Of a stretch of 64,000 bases of DNA, positions 34,484 through 43,342 are shown in pieces (position 1 is the stretch's first letter; each line of letters starts with the position of its first letter). A program made the position numbers and the translations under genes. The DNA comes from Acidimicrobiales bacterium (GTDB lineage Bacteria; Actinomycetota; Acidimicrobiia; Acidimicrobiales; RAAP-2): positions 39,218-103,217 of the forward strand of contig JADMIJ010000004.1 of NCBI GenBank assembly GCA_015478655.1, given 5' to 3'. The notes beneath the pieces were generated by a model. That model made no database searches. It had not been told where the DNA came from and was given only the letters and a program-made list of their open reading frames with translations.

Positions 34484-36067
34484 ATGCACCTTGCGCTTGG
34501 CGTGAATCTGGGCAGGAGGGTGCCGGCTCGGCATGTGGGGGCCAGTCGCACCGGCGCCGTCCTCGTCATCGTCACCACGCTGCTCGCCGGGTGTTCGGCC
34601 ACCGCCGCTACGCAACCCCCATTGCCAGCGCACGTCCCGGGCCCGTTTGACTGGCCCACCTATGGACACGACGCGCAGCACACCTTTCACGGCCGCACTT
34701 CACTGACGGTTGCCGCGGCCCGGACGCTCAAACAGGCGTGGTTCTTCCCGACCGGCGATGCCGTCACCGCCACCCCCACCGTGGTCAACGGAACAGTCTT
34801 CGCCGGGTCATGGGACGGCTACTTCTACGCCGTGAACCTCGAGACGGGTGCGCTTCGATGGAAGTATCGCCTCAAGCCCCAGAATGCCATCACGCCCTAC
34901 CCGGGCCAGAACCCACGCGACACCACTTCGGATGGAGGGCTGGTCACGTCGTCGGCCTGGTACCAACCCGGAGACGGGACTCGTCCCGACCTGGTGATCG
35001 TGGGCGGTGGCTACACGTTGTACGCACTCGACGCCGAGACGGGGGCGCTGTACTGGTCGCACGACTACACCGGCCGGCCTGAGTACCCGCCGAATCCGGA
35101 CAAGGACGGCACCCGCATCTTCTCGTCGCCCGTCGTGGTCGGTGACAAGGTTCTCGTTGGTGTTGACGTCGATGGGAGCCAGGGCTACCGGGGCTATGTG
35201 GTGGCGGCCAGTCTCGCCACCGGCCGTCCCGTGTGGGAGTACCAGACAGACGTCAACGTCGCCGGCCAGGTCCAGAACGACGGCTGTGGGAGCGTCTGGT
35301 CGTCGGGGACACTGTTGCCGCCGCTGGGTCTGGTCGTCTTCGATGTTGCCGACTGCCATTTCGCCAGCGCACCCCCGCTCAACGAGACGGTGTTCGCCCT
35401 CCGTGTCGCCGACGGCCACCTGGCCTGGGTCTTCCACCCGGCCCGCATCGACGGCTCGTGCGACCTCGACTTCGGCGCCACGCCCAACGCCGGCATCGGG
35501 GACGGAAAGGCCACGTTTCTCGGTGTGGGGAACAAGGACGGTTCGTACTACTCCCTCGATCCGGCCACGGGGCGGCAGCGGTGGGCGACCAATGTGGTGT
35601 TCGGCGGATTCTCAGGTGGCTTCATCGGTACGGCTGCCTACGACGGCCACCGGGTCTACGGCTCCACGGCCATCGGTGATTTCGGCCGGTTCGAGCACGG
35701 CCAGAAGCTATTCTGCGACCCCGGAAATCCACGCGACCTGGCCACACAAGAGCCATCCAGTCACGCCTTCGATGCCGCCACCGGCACAATTGCTTGGGGC
35801 GCGGAACACGGGCAGTCGTTCTCCGCCACGACAGTGGCCGGCGGGATGACGTTCAACGGCCCCGCCCTCGGCGATCCAGTCCTCGATGTGCGGCTTGCCT
35901 CCACGGGCTCACTGGTCGACCACATCGCGCTTCCCCAAGCGAACTGGTCGGGCGTCGCCACCGTGGGCGACGCCGTCGTCCTCGGAGTCGGATCGACCTA
36001 CAACGCCGCAAGCGCCGGGATCGTGGTCCTGACCCCCGGGGGAAGGCGACCAGCGGTGCCGGGCTGA
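34484..36067 (+). CDS. Lipoprotein with PQQ-type beta-propeller
   Basis: 527 residues. The lipobox is TLLAGC (Cys about 36). W-motif blades recur: GDAVTATPTVVNGTVFAGS, YALDAETGALYW, AASLATGRPVWEYQ, SLDPATGRQRWA and DAATGTIAWG. This is the pattern of PQQ-dependent alcohol dehydrogenases and BamB-like proteins. FDWPTYGHDAQHTFHG near the start is typical of polyvinyl-alcohol-dehydrogenase-type proteins. I see no haem CxxCH and no clear disulfide ring of true quinoproteins, so catalysis is uncertain. It follows the propeller lipoprotein at 5 bp and precedes a secreted hydrolase. Confidence 0.8.
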   Translation: MHLALGVNLGRRVPARHVGASRTGAVLVIVTTLLAGCSATAATQPPLPAHVPGPFDWPTYGHDAQHTFHGRTSLTVAAARTLKQAWFFPTGDAVTATPTVVNGTVFAGSWDGYFYAVNLETGALRWKYRLKPQNAITPYPGQNPRDTTSDGGLVTSSAWYQPGDGTRPDLVIVGGGYTLYALDAETGALYWSHDYTGRPEYPPNPDKDGTRIFSSPVVVGDKVLVGVDVDGSQGYRGYVVAASLATGRPVWEYQTDVNVAGQVQNDGCGSVWSSGTLLPPLGLVVFDVADCHFASAPPLNETVFALRVADGHLAWVFHPARIDGSCDLDFGATPNAGIGDGKATFLGVGNKDGSYYSLDPATGRQRWATNVVFGGFSGGFIGTAAYDGHRVYGSTAIGDFGRFEHGQKLFCDPGNPRDLATQEPSSHAFDAATGTIAWGAEHGQSFSATTVAGGMTFNGPALGDPVLDVRLASTGSLVDHIALPQANWSGVATVGDAVVLGVGSTYNAASAGIVVLTPGGRRPAVPG

Positions 36068-36166
36068 TCCATGGCGTGGATCGTCGGGCGCCGGCCGGGG
36101 GTGGCTCGGCACGCCGGTGTATGGTCCATGGCGGTCATCCGTACGGTGGGGCACCTGTGGGGGTAA

Positions 36167-37141
36167 GTGGTGAGACGAACAGGCATCGTGGCCCTGGCGG
36201 CATCCGTAGCCGTGGCGCTGGCACTGGCGGCGCTGCTTTCGCCGCCTGGCCAGGTGGGCGCCTCGCAGATGGCCCGTCGGGCTACGCCTCTATACACGCA
36301 GATCTACCCCGTGGCCTCCGTGAGCGAGACCTTCGTCGACACGAGTCGGTCGACCCCGCCCAATGGCACGTTCCCCGGCAGCCCCACCCGGACAATCCCG
36401 ACTCTGGTGCTCTATCCGCGACAGACACCGGGACAGCACCGGCACTTCCCGCTCGTGGTGTTCTCGCACGGCTTCACCGCCAACGGACCGGTTTATACCC
36501 CCGTGCTCAGCCCGTGGGTGGCCCACGGGTACGTGGTGGCGGCACTGACCTTCCCGCTCTCCTCGAGCAGCGCGCCTGGTGGCCCGACCGTCCGCGACTA
36601 TGCCAGCCAGCCGGGAGACGTGAGCTTCGTCATCACTCAGATGTTGCGGCTCGATCGCACCGCGGGCTCACCGATCAACGACCTCATCAACGTCCACCGC
36701 ATCGGGGTAGCGGGCCATTCCCTCGGCGCCATCACCACGCTGGGTGTTGCTGACAACAGCTGTTGTCAGGATCAGCGCATCGATGCCGCCATTTCCATCG
36801 CCGGACTTGAATTGCCGTTCTTGGGCGGAAGGTACTTCGCCGGCGACGACTCTCCGCTCCTACTCATCCACGGAACGGCTGACAAGACGGTGCCCTATGC
36901 CGCCAGCCAGAGGCTCTTCATCGACGCCCGATCCCCGAAGTACTTCCTCACCCTGCAGGGAGCGCCGCATACGGCCTTCTTCAAACCGTGGAGCCCGGTG
37001 ATCACCGACACCGCCTTGGCGTTCCTGGACCGCTATCTGAAAGCCGACCGCGACATCGGTGCCATCCAAAGGGCGGGCACCGTCCCCGGTGTGGCTTCGA
37101 TCCAGGTCCACCTGAGCCAGCGGCACGCGACAGCGGGATGA
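36167..37141 (+). CDS. Secreted alpha/beta hydrolase (chlorophyllase/dienelactone-hydrolase-like)
   Basis: 324 residues with a signal peptide (about 1-32). VVFSHGFTANGPVY is the oxyanion region. The nucleophile elbow is GVAGHSLGAITTLG, the acid is in LIHGTADKTVPY, and the His is in GAPHTAFF. NSCCQDQR may form a disulfide. The layout resembles PET-hydrolase/chlorophyllase-like secreted esterases; the substrate is unknown. It starts 99 bp after the PQQ-propeller gene, in the same direction. Confidence 0.82.
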   Translation: MVRRTGIVALAASVAVALALAALLSPPGQVGASQMARRATPLYTQIYPVASVSETFVDTSRSTPPNGTFPGSPTRTIPTLVLYPRQTPGQHRHFPLVVFSHGFTANGPVYTPVLSPWVAHGYVVAALTFPLSSSSAPGGPTVRDYASQPGDVSFVITQMLRLDRTAGSPINDLINVHRIGVAGHSLGAITTLGVADNSCCQDQRIDAAISIAGLELPFLGGRYFAGDDSPLLLIHGTADKTVPYAASQRLFIDARSPKYFLTLQGAPHTAFFKPWSPVITDTALAFLDRYLKADRDIGAIQRAGTVPGVASIQVHLSQRHATAG

Positions 37142-37149
37142 TTTCCAGT

Positions 37150-37166
37150 CCGGCACAACATGCCGG
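37150..37166 (+). terminator. Short hairpin after the secreted hydrolase
   Basis: CCGGCA (37150-37155) and TGCCGG (37161-37166) pair perfectly around a 5-nt loop, 9 bp after the stop codon, followed by TT. Short stem, so low confidence. Confidence 0.35.
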
Positions 37167-37250
37167 TTCACGCGCCGATTCATCCTGAGGCTGTGGGCCT
37201 CGTCGCAGACTCCGGATCATTTCGAGGCTGAGCGGCGGACTGGGCCGTCC

Positions 37251-38075
37251 TCAGCCGGCGCGGTGGCGCATCGCTCGTTGATACGACCGTGGCGCGATGC
37301 TGCGTCCGATGGGAGCCAACAGGGGCAACGTGGCGGCGTTGATCTCCATGCGGGACCCGCCCATGCGCCGGAGCACCAATGCCGACACCTCGGCCTCGCT
37401 GCGCCGGACGGCCTTCGGCGGAAGCGATCCGCCATCGTCAACCCCCGACATCCCCATTGCCGTCGGCACCCAAGCCGGGTAGAGCACGTGGACGTGGACA
37501 CCCCGACCAGCTACCTCGTGGGCGACCGCCTCCAAGGCCGCAACTGCGGCCTTGGAGGCGGCGTAGGCCCCGTGGCCCGGCTCGGGAGCGCGCGCCGAAT
37601 CGGAGGAGACGTTGACGACGATGCCGGATCGCCGGGCGACCATGGCCGGCATGACGGCCAGGGTGCCGGCGACGACACCGAAGACGTTGACGTCGAAGAT
37701 GTGACGATACGCCGCTGACAGACCGTCGACCGCCGGCGTCAGCTGCTCGACGGCGGCGTTGTTGATGAGCACGTCGATCAGGCCGTGGTCCTCCTCGATC
37801 GAACCGAGCACTCGCTGATACGAGGCGGTGTCACCGACATCGCAGCCTCTCGTCGAGCTGTTGGGCGTCGATGACCGGAGGATCGCCTCCACCTCGGCGA
37901 GCAGATCGAGACGACGGGCCAGGCCGACAACCGTGGCGCCACGCTCCGCCAGGTCCAGAGCCAACCGACGCCCGATGCCCGACGATGCGCCGGTGACGAC
38001 GGCGACGTTGCCGTCGTAGCGCCTGGGTTCGGACCGCCGGTCTCGTCTCACAGCAAGAGGATAGGTCCGAGGCAC
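37251..38075 (-). CDS. Short-chain dehydrogenase/reductase
   Basis: 274 residues. VTGASSGIGRRLALDL is the NADP(H) site, with Arg in ARRLDLL. INNAAVEQ, NVSSDSARA (Ser) and YAASKAAVAALEAV (Tyr, Lys) complete the catalytic set. The last 40 residues (EINAATLPLLAPIGRSIAPRSYQ) are outside the core fold and may bind the membrane or a partner, as in retinol-dehydrogenase-like SDRs. The GTG start has no clear ribosome site; a second GTG nine codons later is possible. Substrate unknown. Confidence 0.86.
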   Translation of the reverse strand: MPRTYPLAVRRDRRSEPRRYDGNVAVVTGASSGIGRRLALDLAERGATVVGLARRLDLLAEVEAILRSSTPNSSTRGCDVGDTASYQRVLGSIEEDHGLIDVLINNAAVEQLTPAVDGLSAAYRHIFDVNVFGVVAGTLAVMPAMVARRSGIVVNVSSDSARAPEPGHGAYAASKAAVAALEAVAHEVAGRGVHVHVLYPAWVPTAMGMSGVDDGGSLPPKAVRRSEAEVSALVLRRMGGSRMEINAATLPLLAPIGRSIAPRSYQRAMRHRAG

Positions 38076-38142
38076 GGGACGTGCCGATGGCGGCGCTCAG
38101 GACTCCAGAGGCTGGGCACCGTGACTCAGCTGAGATCCCAGA

Positions 38143-38478
38143 TCAGAGGACCCCGGCAACGAAGCCGGAGGCTGCGAGCAAGAGCGTCCCGATCGTAACC
38201 AATCGGCAGGTCGACTCTGCGGGCACAGCGTGAGCTCCGGCGGTTCGCCCAATCCTGCGACCCAGGCGCATCCCCACGACCCAGATGACGGCGGCGACGG
38301 CGATGAGCGCCAACGCGAGGACCTCTCTGTCGCCATGAAGAGGCCATAGACGGCGGAGCACGATGGCAACGGTCACTGCTGCCGCCAGCCCCGATCGATT
38401 CCATGCGAGGTCCGTTCGCTCCCGTGCCAATCCCGGATCCTGCTCGATCGGGTCTTCGGAAGCCCCGCTGTTCTCCAC
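38143..38478 (-). CDS. DUF202 membrane protein (second of a tandem pair)
   Basis: About 111 residues with three hydrophobic segments. ARERTDLAWNRSGLA is the DUF202 signature (A-E/R-ERT-LAW-R), matching ANERTFLAWNRTALA in the gene just upstream. A GTG at 38478 is the only plausible start, 14 bp after the previous stop. DUF202 proteins (YidH-like) are small inner-membrane proteins of unknown role. It probably forms a heteromer with its neighbour (inference). Confidence 0.75.
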   Translation of the reverse strand: MENSGASEDPIEQDPGLARERTDLAWNRSGLAAAVTVAIVLRRLWPLHGDREVLALALIAVAAVIWVVGMRLGRRIGRTAGAHAVPAESTCRLVTIGTLLLAASGFVAGVL

Positions 38479-38492
38479 CGCTCCGGCCCACT

Positions 38493-38849
38493 CTAATTTC
38501 GGCCCAGGAGGGCAAGGACGACGGCGATGACCGCCACCGCACCGATGCCAAGGGACAGCACCAGCGGCATCGGCGAGCGGGGTAGGGGTTGGCCGAGCTC
38601 CATGGCTCGTTGGTTGGCCTTCCAATGACGAAAGCTCGTCAAGGCAACCAGCGCACCCAGCGCGATCATCGGAAGGCCGAGGATCTGGCGACCCCCGCTC
38701 ACGTGGAACTCCGGGAGTAGTTGGGTGGCGGCAACGCCGGTTGCAATGAGGGCCAACGCGGTCCGGTTCCACGCCAGGAAGGTCCGTTCGTTGGCGTAGG
38801 TGAACCTGGCATCCGGTTCGTCCGTGTGTGGGGGAGGGTCGTCGTTCAT
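38493..38849 (-). CDS. DUF202 membrane protein (first of a tandem pair)
   Basis: 118 residues. The signature ANERTFLAWNRTALALIATG (about 19-38) starts the first of three membrane helices, followed by RQILGLPMIALGALVALTSF and MPLVLSLGIGAVAVIAVVLALLG. The N-terminus is polar and cytoplasmic (DDPPPHTDEPD). It is translationally close to the second DUF202 gene. Role unknown. Confidence 0.82.
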   Translation of the reverse strand: MNDDPPPHTDEPDARFTYANERTFLAWNRTALALIATGVAATQLLPEFHVSGGRQILGLPMIALGALVALTSFRHWKANQRAMELGQPLPRSPMPLVLSLGIGAVAVIAVVLALLGRN

Positions 38850-39182
38850 TCGCCGGGTGCCAGGTTCAGCCTATCGAGTCGGGTGGGGTGGTGTGGGCAC
38901 ATCGCGTCTCTTGTAGTGCCGGCATCCTTGGCGTCGGCCGGTGTGTTCCTACGTGCGGCCAGCGGGACTACGAGATCGGGATCGCTCGGCCAACGTCGAC
39001 CTCGGGCCATTGCACTCTCGTCGGGTGCTTCCTGCCTCCTGCCTCCCGCGGAGGCGGTGGGGATGGTTCCCTGACGTGCGCTGTCCAGGTGGCGCCGCAG
39101 CCGGCCATGCCGATGGCCCGAGAATGCGATGTGACGAAGCACTACAGTGGCGACCAACGGTCCTGCCAGTGAGGTCCTTCCC
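38850..39182. other. Divergent intergenic region, nothing supported
   Basis: 333 bp between the minus-strand DUF202 pair and the plus-strand VOC gene. It must hold both promoters. I see no convincing hexamer pair, repeat, RNA or open frame. Confidence 0.5.
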
Positions 39183-39737
39183 ATGGGTGATGAGGAATTG
39201 TTCGAGTTTCGGGGTGTCCACCACCTGGCCCTCGTCTGCAGCGACATGGTCAGGACGGTCGACTTCTACGCCAACGTGCTGGGGATGCGACTGGTCAAGA
39301 CCATCGAGTTGCCCGGCGGCCTGGGCCAGCACTTCTTCTTCGATTGCGGTGGTGGCGACTGCCTTGCCTTTTTCCGGTTCCCTGGCGCACCTGCGGGGAT
39401 ACCGGGCGTGTCGGCCCCTGCCGATCGTCCAGACAGAGGTGATCTGACGAGCGCAATCGGCTCGATGAACCACGTGGCGTTCAGCGTCCCGCCAGAGAAG
39501 ATCGACGAATACCGCGATCGGCTTGTGGCGGCCGGGGTCGATTGCACCGAGGTCGCCAATCATGATGACGGCCCATTCGGAATCAGCAAGGACGTTCACC
39601 CTGGCGTGTTCGTGCGATCGATCTATTTCCAAGATCCGGATGGGATACTGCTCGAATTCGCCTGTTGGACCCGAGTCCTCGGTGACGGGGATGTCGCTCA
39701 CGCGCCGGCACCGGCGACAGCCTGGATCCAGGTCTGA
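39183..39737 (+). CDS. VOC/glyoxalase-fold dioxygenase-like protein
   Basis: 184 residues. The first half domain is VHHLALVCSDMVRTVDFYANVLGM (metal His in VHHLAL), and the second begins MNHVAFSVPPEKIDEY (second His). IYFQDPDGILLEFACW gives the usual Glu ligand. Two betaalphabetabetabeta units are complete, so metal binding by His/His/Glu is expected. The family includes extradiol dioxygenases and glyoxalases; the substrate is unknown. It starts at ATG 39183 after GAGG, and is followed 10 bp later by a CMD-like gene, so they are co-transcribed. Confidence 0.85.
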   Translation: MGDEELFEFRGVHHLALVCSDMVRTVDFYANVLGMRLVKTIELPGGLGQHFFFDCGGGDCLAFFRFPGAPAGIPGVSAPADRPDRGDLTSAIGSMNHVAFSVPPEKIDEYRDRLVAAGVDCTEVANHDDGPFGISKDVHPGVFVRSIYFQDPDGILLEFACWTRVLGDGDVAHAPAPATAWIQV

Positions 39738-39747
39738 CGTAGGCCTC

Positions 39748-40377
39748 ATGCCGCGACTTCGACAGGTGCCGAAGGCGGAGGCAACGACGCCAATCGTCGC
39801 CTCGATGTACGACTTCCTGTTCGAGGGGCGGGACCCGGTGTCCGATCCCGGTACGTGGACCGGATCACCCGGAGACTGGTGGACGGTCTTCGCACTCGTC
39901 CCCGATGTGTTCGAACACGCCGTACAGGGCTTCGCGCTGTACCAGAGCCCGAATCGCACGCTGGATCCCGTGCTACGCGAGCTGGGCCAGATCCGTGCCG
40001 GTTGGGCGGCTGGGAGTCAGTTCGTCTTCTCGCAGCATTCAAAGTCGCTGAGAGACCTCGGTGTCGAGGAGGAGAAGATCCACTCCATTCCCTTCTGGAC
40101 GGTTGCCAATTGCTATGACGAGAGAGAACGGCTGGTCCTCGCCTACACCGACTGCCTCGTCTACGGGCATGGTCGCGTACCCGATGAATTGTTCGAAGGT
40201 CTTCGTGACCAACTCGGCGACGAGGCGGTCCTCGAGCTGACGTACATCAGCTGTCTGTACTTTCAGCACGCCGTCATGTCACGGGCACTACGCACCGAGT
40301 TTGATGATCGCGGCGACCCAGTCGTCGAGGTGATCGGACCCGAGGGAGCGTCGGCTCTGCACCCAGCTCAACCGTAG
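39748..40377 (+). CDS. Carboxymuconolactone decarboxylase (AhpD-like) family protein lacking the active-site cysteines
   Basis: 209 residues. The CMD helices are visible: HAVQGFALYQSPNRTLDPVLRELGQIRAGWAAGS, then FSQHSKSLRDLGVEEEKI and DERERLVLAYTDCLV. In AhpD-type enzymes the segment before QHSK holds CxxC. Here it reads GSQFVFSQHS with no Cys, so peroxidase-type chemistry is not expected. It could act as a decarboxylase/hydrolase or in a ligand-binding role. Ten bp downstream of the VOC gene, probably one operon. Confidence 0.8.
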   Translation: MPRLRQVPKAEATTPIVASMYDFLFEGRDPVSDPGTWTGSPGDWWTVFALVPDVFEHAVQGFALYQSPNRTLDPVLRELGQIRAGWAAGSQFVFSQHSKSLRDLGVEEEKIHSIPFWTVANCYDERERLVLAYTDCLVYGHGRVPDELFEGLRDQLGDEAVLELTYISCLYFQHAVMSRALRTEFDDRGDPVVEVIGPEGASALHPAQP

Positions 40378-40616
40378 CTCCCTCGGCGTCAGCGCCGAGA
40401 GCATCTGCGCGACCCGGTCCTACGCTCGTGGGACAGTCGCCAAGGTCAAACCTGGCCGGGACGACATCTGGTCGAGTCCGAACCGGTGTCTCCCCGGCGG
40501 CCGCGTGTCTCTGGTGTGATTCTCTGCTGTCCTGAGTCGCATTCCGCAATACGCCCTCGAGCGGGGATGCAGATGACCGTACGCAATCCCCAATTCCGAG
40601 GCGGCCCAGGGTTAGG

Positions 40617-40829
40617 TTGCGAAAGGTGGGACGGAAAGTCGACGTGGAGGAGCTTGTGGGCGCCTCCGAGATCGCCGCTCGACTGGGCTACAAGCGAACC
40701 GTCTACGTGCACGACCTTCGCCGCCGGTACCCGGATTTCCCAGGTCCAGTCGCCGACCTGACCGCGGGTTTGGTTTGGGTGTGGGCCGATGTCGAGGCAT
40801 GGGGCAGGGCCACGGGGCGGATCGGGTGA
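40617..40829 (+). CDS. Small helix-turn-helix DNA-binding protein (MerR/AlpA-like)
   Basis: About 70 residues. LVGASEIAARLGYKR is the helix-turn-helix, followed by a short wing and RYPDFPGPVADLTAGLVWVWADVEAWG. This matches a common family of tiny actinobacterial HTH proteins (HPDFPxPVAxLxxGxVWxxxDVExW). Such proteins are often found on accessory elements or next to toxin genes. The start is uncertain: TTG 40617, GTG 40626 or GTG 40641. It sits at the border of an apparently gene-poor segment. Confidence 0.6.
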   Translation: MRKVGRKVDVEELVGASEIAARLGYKRTVYVHDLRRRYPDFPGPVADLTAGLVWVWADVEAWGRATGRIG

Positions 40830-41484
40830 TGGCGTGAAGCTCACTCTGAAGGCAGCTCTTCCGGGCAACGGGAGCAGATGCGTCCGACTGGATGTATCGA
40901 CGTCCAGGAAGCTCTCGCCGCAACTTGGTCGCCGTCTGGGAGTGAACCTTCAACGTGACCGGCCACGCCAATCAGGTCCACATCGATGGAATTCGTCAAT
41001 TGGGGCGATGCCAACGGACGATCGGCGTGTCAAGGTGGTCGTCAGTGTCGGGACGAGGGATTGGTCGGCCATGAGTAGTAACCGTCCTCGGGCAGCCCGA
41101 CGCGCGCCTGGGGGCCCGGTGAGTAGGGTCGTCAAGGCCCCCCTTACTGCTTGGGACCTTCTCAAACCGCTTGACCCGATCGATGCGTCCTCAGCTTGGG
41201 ATCGTGGGCTGCAAGCGCTCGCGGACGCAATCAGGGCCGATCGCCATCCGATTCGGAAGGCCGGAGTGCCTTCTGTTGCGAGTTTCCACAGGGGAAGTCG
41301 TGTGCCGGAGATCAGAACGAAGTCGGTCAGCCAGCCGGCGATGAGCAGCTAGGCACCTGCCCAGAGACTGGTACGTCGACTCGTGGGTCTGGACCACGGG
41401 GATCTGGCTGTCCGGAGGTCGAACGTCTCACAGTGAGGATTGCTGCCGCTCAAGACCTGGTGGAACCTGGTCGATCTTGTGACC
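40830..41484. other. Gene-poor segment, nothing convincing
   Basis: About 650 bp in which no frame on either strand reads like a protein and no RNA is recognisable. Base composition is less GC-rich and less codon-structured than in the flanks. It could be remnants of decayed accessory DNA. No terminal repeats or integrase remnants were found. Confidence 0.45.
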
Positions 41485-41670
41485 ATGGCAGCGTGGGACT
41501 CAATCGCAGCGGGCATTCTGCGCGCCAGATATCGATGCACGATGTGTCACAAGCAATGCTTGGTGCCGTGCAAATTTACGGCCGCCGAGTTCCGCCAGAT
41601 GATGCTGGAGGCGGAAGAGGGAGGCTCGGAAACAAAGGGCGAAACTAGTGGACTCACAGAGTCCAAATGA
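41485..41670 (+). CDS. Possible small cysteine-motif protein (doubtful)
   Basis: 61 residues. It contains RYRCTMCHKQCLVPCKF, four Cys in a CxxC...C...C arrangement that could bind zinc, followed by an acidic helix (EFRQMMLEAEEGG). Third-position GC is visibly lower than in neighbouring genes, there is no ribosome site, and the frame continues from an earlier ATG at 41440. It could be an expressed accessory peptide or a chance frame. Confidence 0.25.
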   Translation: MAAWDSIAAGILRARYRCTMCHKQCLVPCKFTAAEFRQMMLEAEEGGSETKGETSGLTESK

Positions 41671-41783
41671 GCGGGTGGCTTCTGCGCTGGGCCTAGAACC
41701 GGGTGGAGCCGCAGCGGTTGCAAGGTATATCTGCCAACCGGACCCTGCTCCGGAGCGAACTGGCTCTTATCGGCTGGTCCTGT

Positions 41784-41999
41784 CTACGTGTTCCGCTCAA
41801 CCAGGGTGAGGGCGAGCCGCGGACAGCTTTCGGCCGCTCGCCGGGCGTGGCCGATCAAGTGCGCAGGAATGTCTGCAGTCTCGATGACCGGAAATCCCCA
41901 TGGGTCCATCCAAATGGCTTCGGGCAGAAGCTCAGCACACACCCCGTGACCGTCACAGGCAATCGGATCGACGATGAGCTCGATTCGTCGCCGGCTCAT
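41784..41999 (-). CDS. 3Fe-4S ferredoxin
   Basis: 71 residues. CDGHGVCAELLPE near the start and RRAAESCPRLAL near the end give the C-x5-C...CP three-cysteine set of actinobacterial [3Fe-4S] ferredoxins, the type that usually feeds P450s or other oxygenases. It ends the eight-gene redox cluster: its ATG overlaps the stop of the NuoF-like gene (ATGA). Here it most likely passes electrons to or from that NADH-dehydrogenase subunit (inference). Confidence 0.88.
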   Translation of the reverse strand: MSRRRIELIVDPIACDGHGVCAELLPEAIWMDPWGFPVIETADIPAHLIGHARRAAESCPRLALTLVERNT

Positions 42000-43342
42000 T
42001 TGGTTTCACGTCCCTGCCGCACAGTTCGTCTCACCGTAGGGATCGGCAGGCATGGCCCAATCCGGCTACGGCAAGGCCCGCGATGAAGGTGGCTGGCGAC
42101 ATGGTCGGAGAACACTCGGAGCGCGCTCCGCACGAAGCGGGTCACGCCATCGGGATGTCGGCAAGCACCCCGGCCCTCAATGAGGTCACAATGGGCAAGG
42201 ATGCGGGAGGTACCGCCGCGCAGGGACGAGGGATGGAAGGCCAACGTCTCCATGGAATGGTCCAGGCCGGCGAGTCCGTTGACACAGGGCCCGCATTGTC
42301 CTGCCGCCTGGCTTTCGAGATAGCTGACCACCCTGCTCACCTCGGAGAGAGAGCAGACCTGCGAGGGCAACAGTGCCACCACCCCGGGGCCGATCGACGA
42401 GCCATGTTCCCGAGCCGCTTCTTCGGTGAGCGGCATCACCATGGCTTCGGCCATGGGCACCCATCCGCCCCCGTATCCGCCGAGCAAGAGACCTTGAAAG
42501 ATCCCAGCGTCTTCTGTGGACAAGCCCAATACTTGTTGGAGCGGGAGGCCGAGTGGCGCCTCGATGATCCGAGGTTGGGGCCAGAGACCGGTCACCGTGA
42601 GCAGGGCAGTCCCCGGGGACTCCGGGGTGCCGACCCGGCGGAACCAGTCAGAACCGAACCGGGCGATGAGCGCTACATGGGCCAGTGTTTCGACGTTCTG
42701 GACCAGCGTGGGCCTGGCGCCCACGCCCCATTCCCGTACCGTCCTGGTACCCGTGAAGGACGGGCGCCCCGGATTGCGGTTGTTGATGGTGTTGACCGCT
42801 GCCGACTCCTGTCCGGCCAAGAATCGATCGGGTGCCTCCACGATCTCCGTATCGACCGAGTCCAATCCGAACCGTCTCCTCTCCTCAACAGCGCTTCTGA
42901 TCGCCGGGATCCGGGCGGCCGGAACGTGCACAATCACCCGAGAAGCGCCCAGGGCGCTCGCCGCCACCGTGGCTCCGTCCAGTACCAGGTGGGGCAGGCC
43001 ATCGAGCAGAAGTCGATCCTTGCCGCTGGCTGGTTCGCCCTCCGCCCCGTTCGCCACGATCACCGGGCGTTTCGTCACGGAGCGCTTGACCGACCGCCAT
43101 TTGGTGCCCACTGGGAACCACGCCCCGCCGTGACCCCTCAGGCCGCTCCGGTCCAGTTCATCGAGGATCGAGGCACTACCGAGCGCCGGTAGGCGCCCCC
43201 ACCTCTCCAAATGCTGGTCGAGCCCGACTGTGGTGATCGCAGAGTCGAGGCCGGCCAGCAACCTCGGCGCACCGACAGGACCGAGCGCATTGTGAGGTTG
43301 CGATGTTCGCACCTCTCGACCCCGACCGGCGACCGGGCTCAT
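41996..43342 (-). CDS. NuoF-like NADH dehydrogenase subunit (SLBB, complex I 51-kDa family)
   Basis: 448 residues. LRGHGGAWFPVGTKW corresponds to the FMN loop, ANGAEGEPASGKDRLLL to the NADH-binding segment, and LLLGGYGGGWVP lies in the SLBB region. The iron-sulfur motif reads ESQAAGQCGPCVNG, followed later by HCDLIEGRGAC. Compared with the usual ESCGxCxPC, one Cys is Ala, which is common in such stand-alone actinobacterial NuoF homologues. No NuoE/NuoG or other complex I genes are near, so this is a separate NADH-to-ferredoxin/haem input module. It overlaps the ferric-reductase-like gene (ATGA) and the ferredoxin gene (ATGA). Confidence 0.85.
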   Translation of the reverse strand: MSPVAGRGREVRTSQPHNALGPVGAPRLLAGLDSAITTVGLDQHLERWGRLPALGSASILDELDRSGLRGHGGAWFPVGTKWRSVKRSVTKRPVIVANGAEGEPASGKDRLLLDGLPHLVLDGATVAASALGASRVIVHVPAARIPAIRSAVEERRRFGLDSVDTEIVEAPDRFLAGQESAAVNTINNRNPGRPSFTGTRTVREWGVGARPTLVQNVETLAHVALIARFGSDWFRRVGTPESPGTALLTVTGLWPQPRIIEAPLGLPLQQVLGLSTEDAGIFQGLLLGGYGGGWVPMAEAMVMPLTEEAAREHGSSIGPGVVALLPSQVCSLSEVSRVVSYLESQAAGQCGPCVNGLAGLDHSMETLAFHPSSLRGGTSRILAHCDLIEGRGACRHPDGVTRFVRSALRVFSDHVASHLHRGPCRSRIGPCLPIPTVRRTVRQGRETK

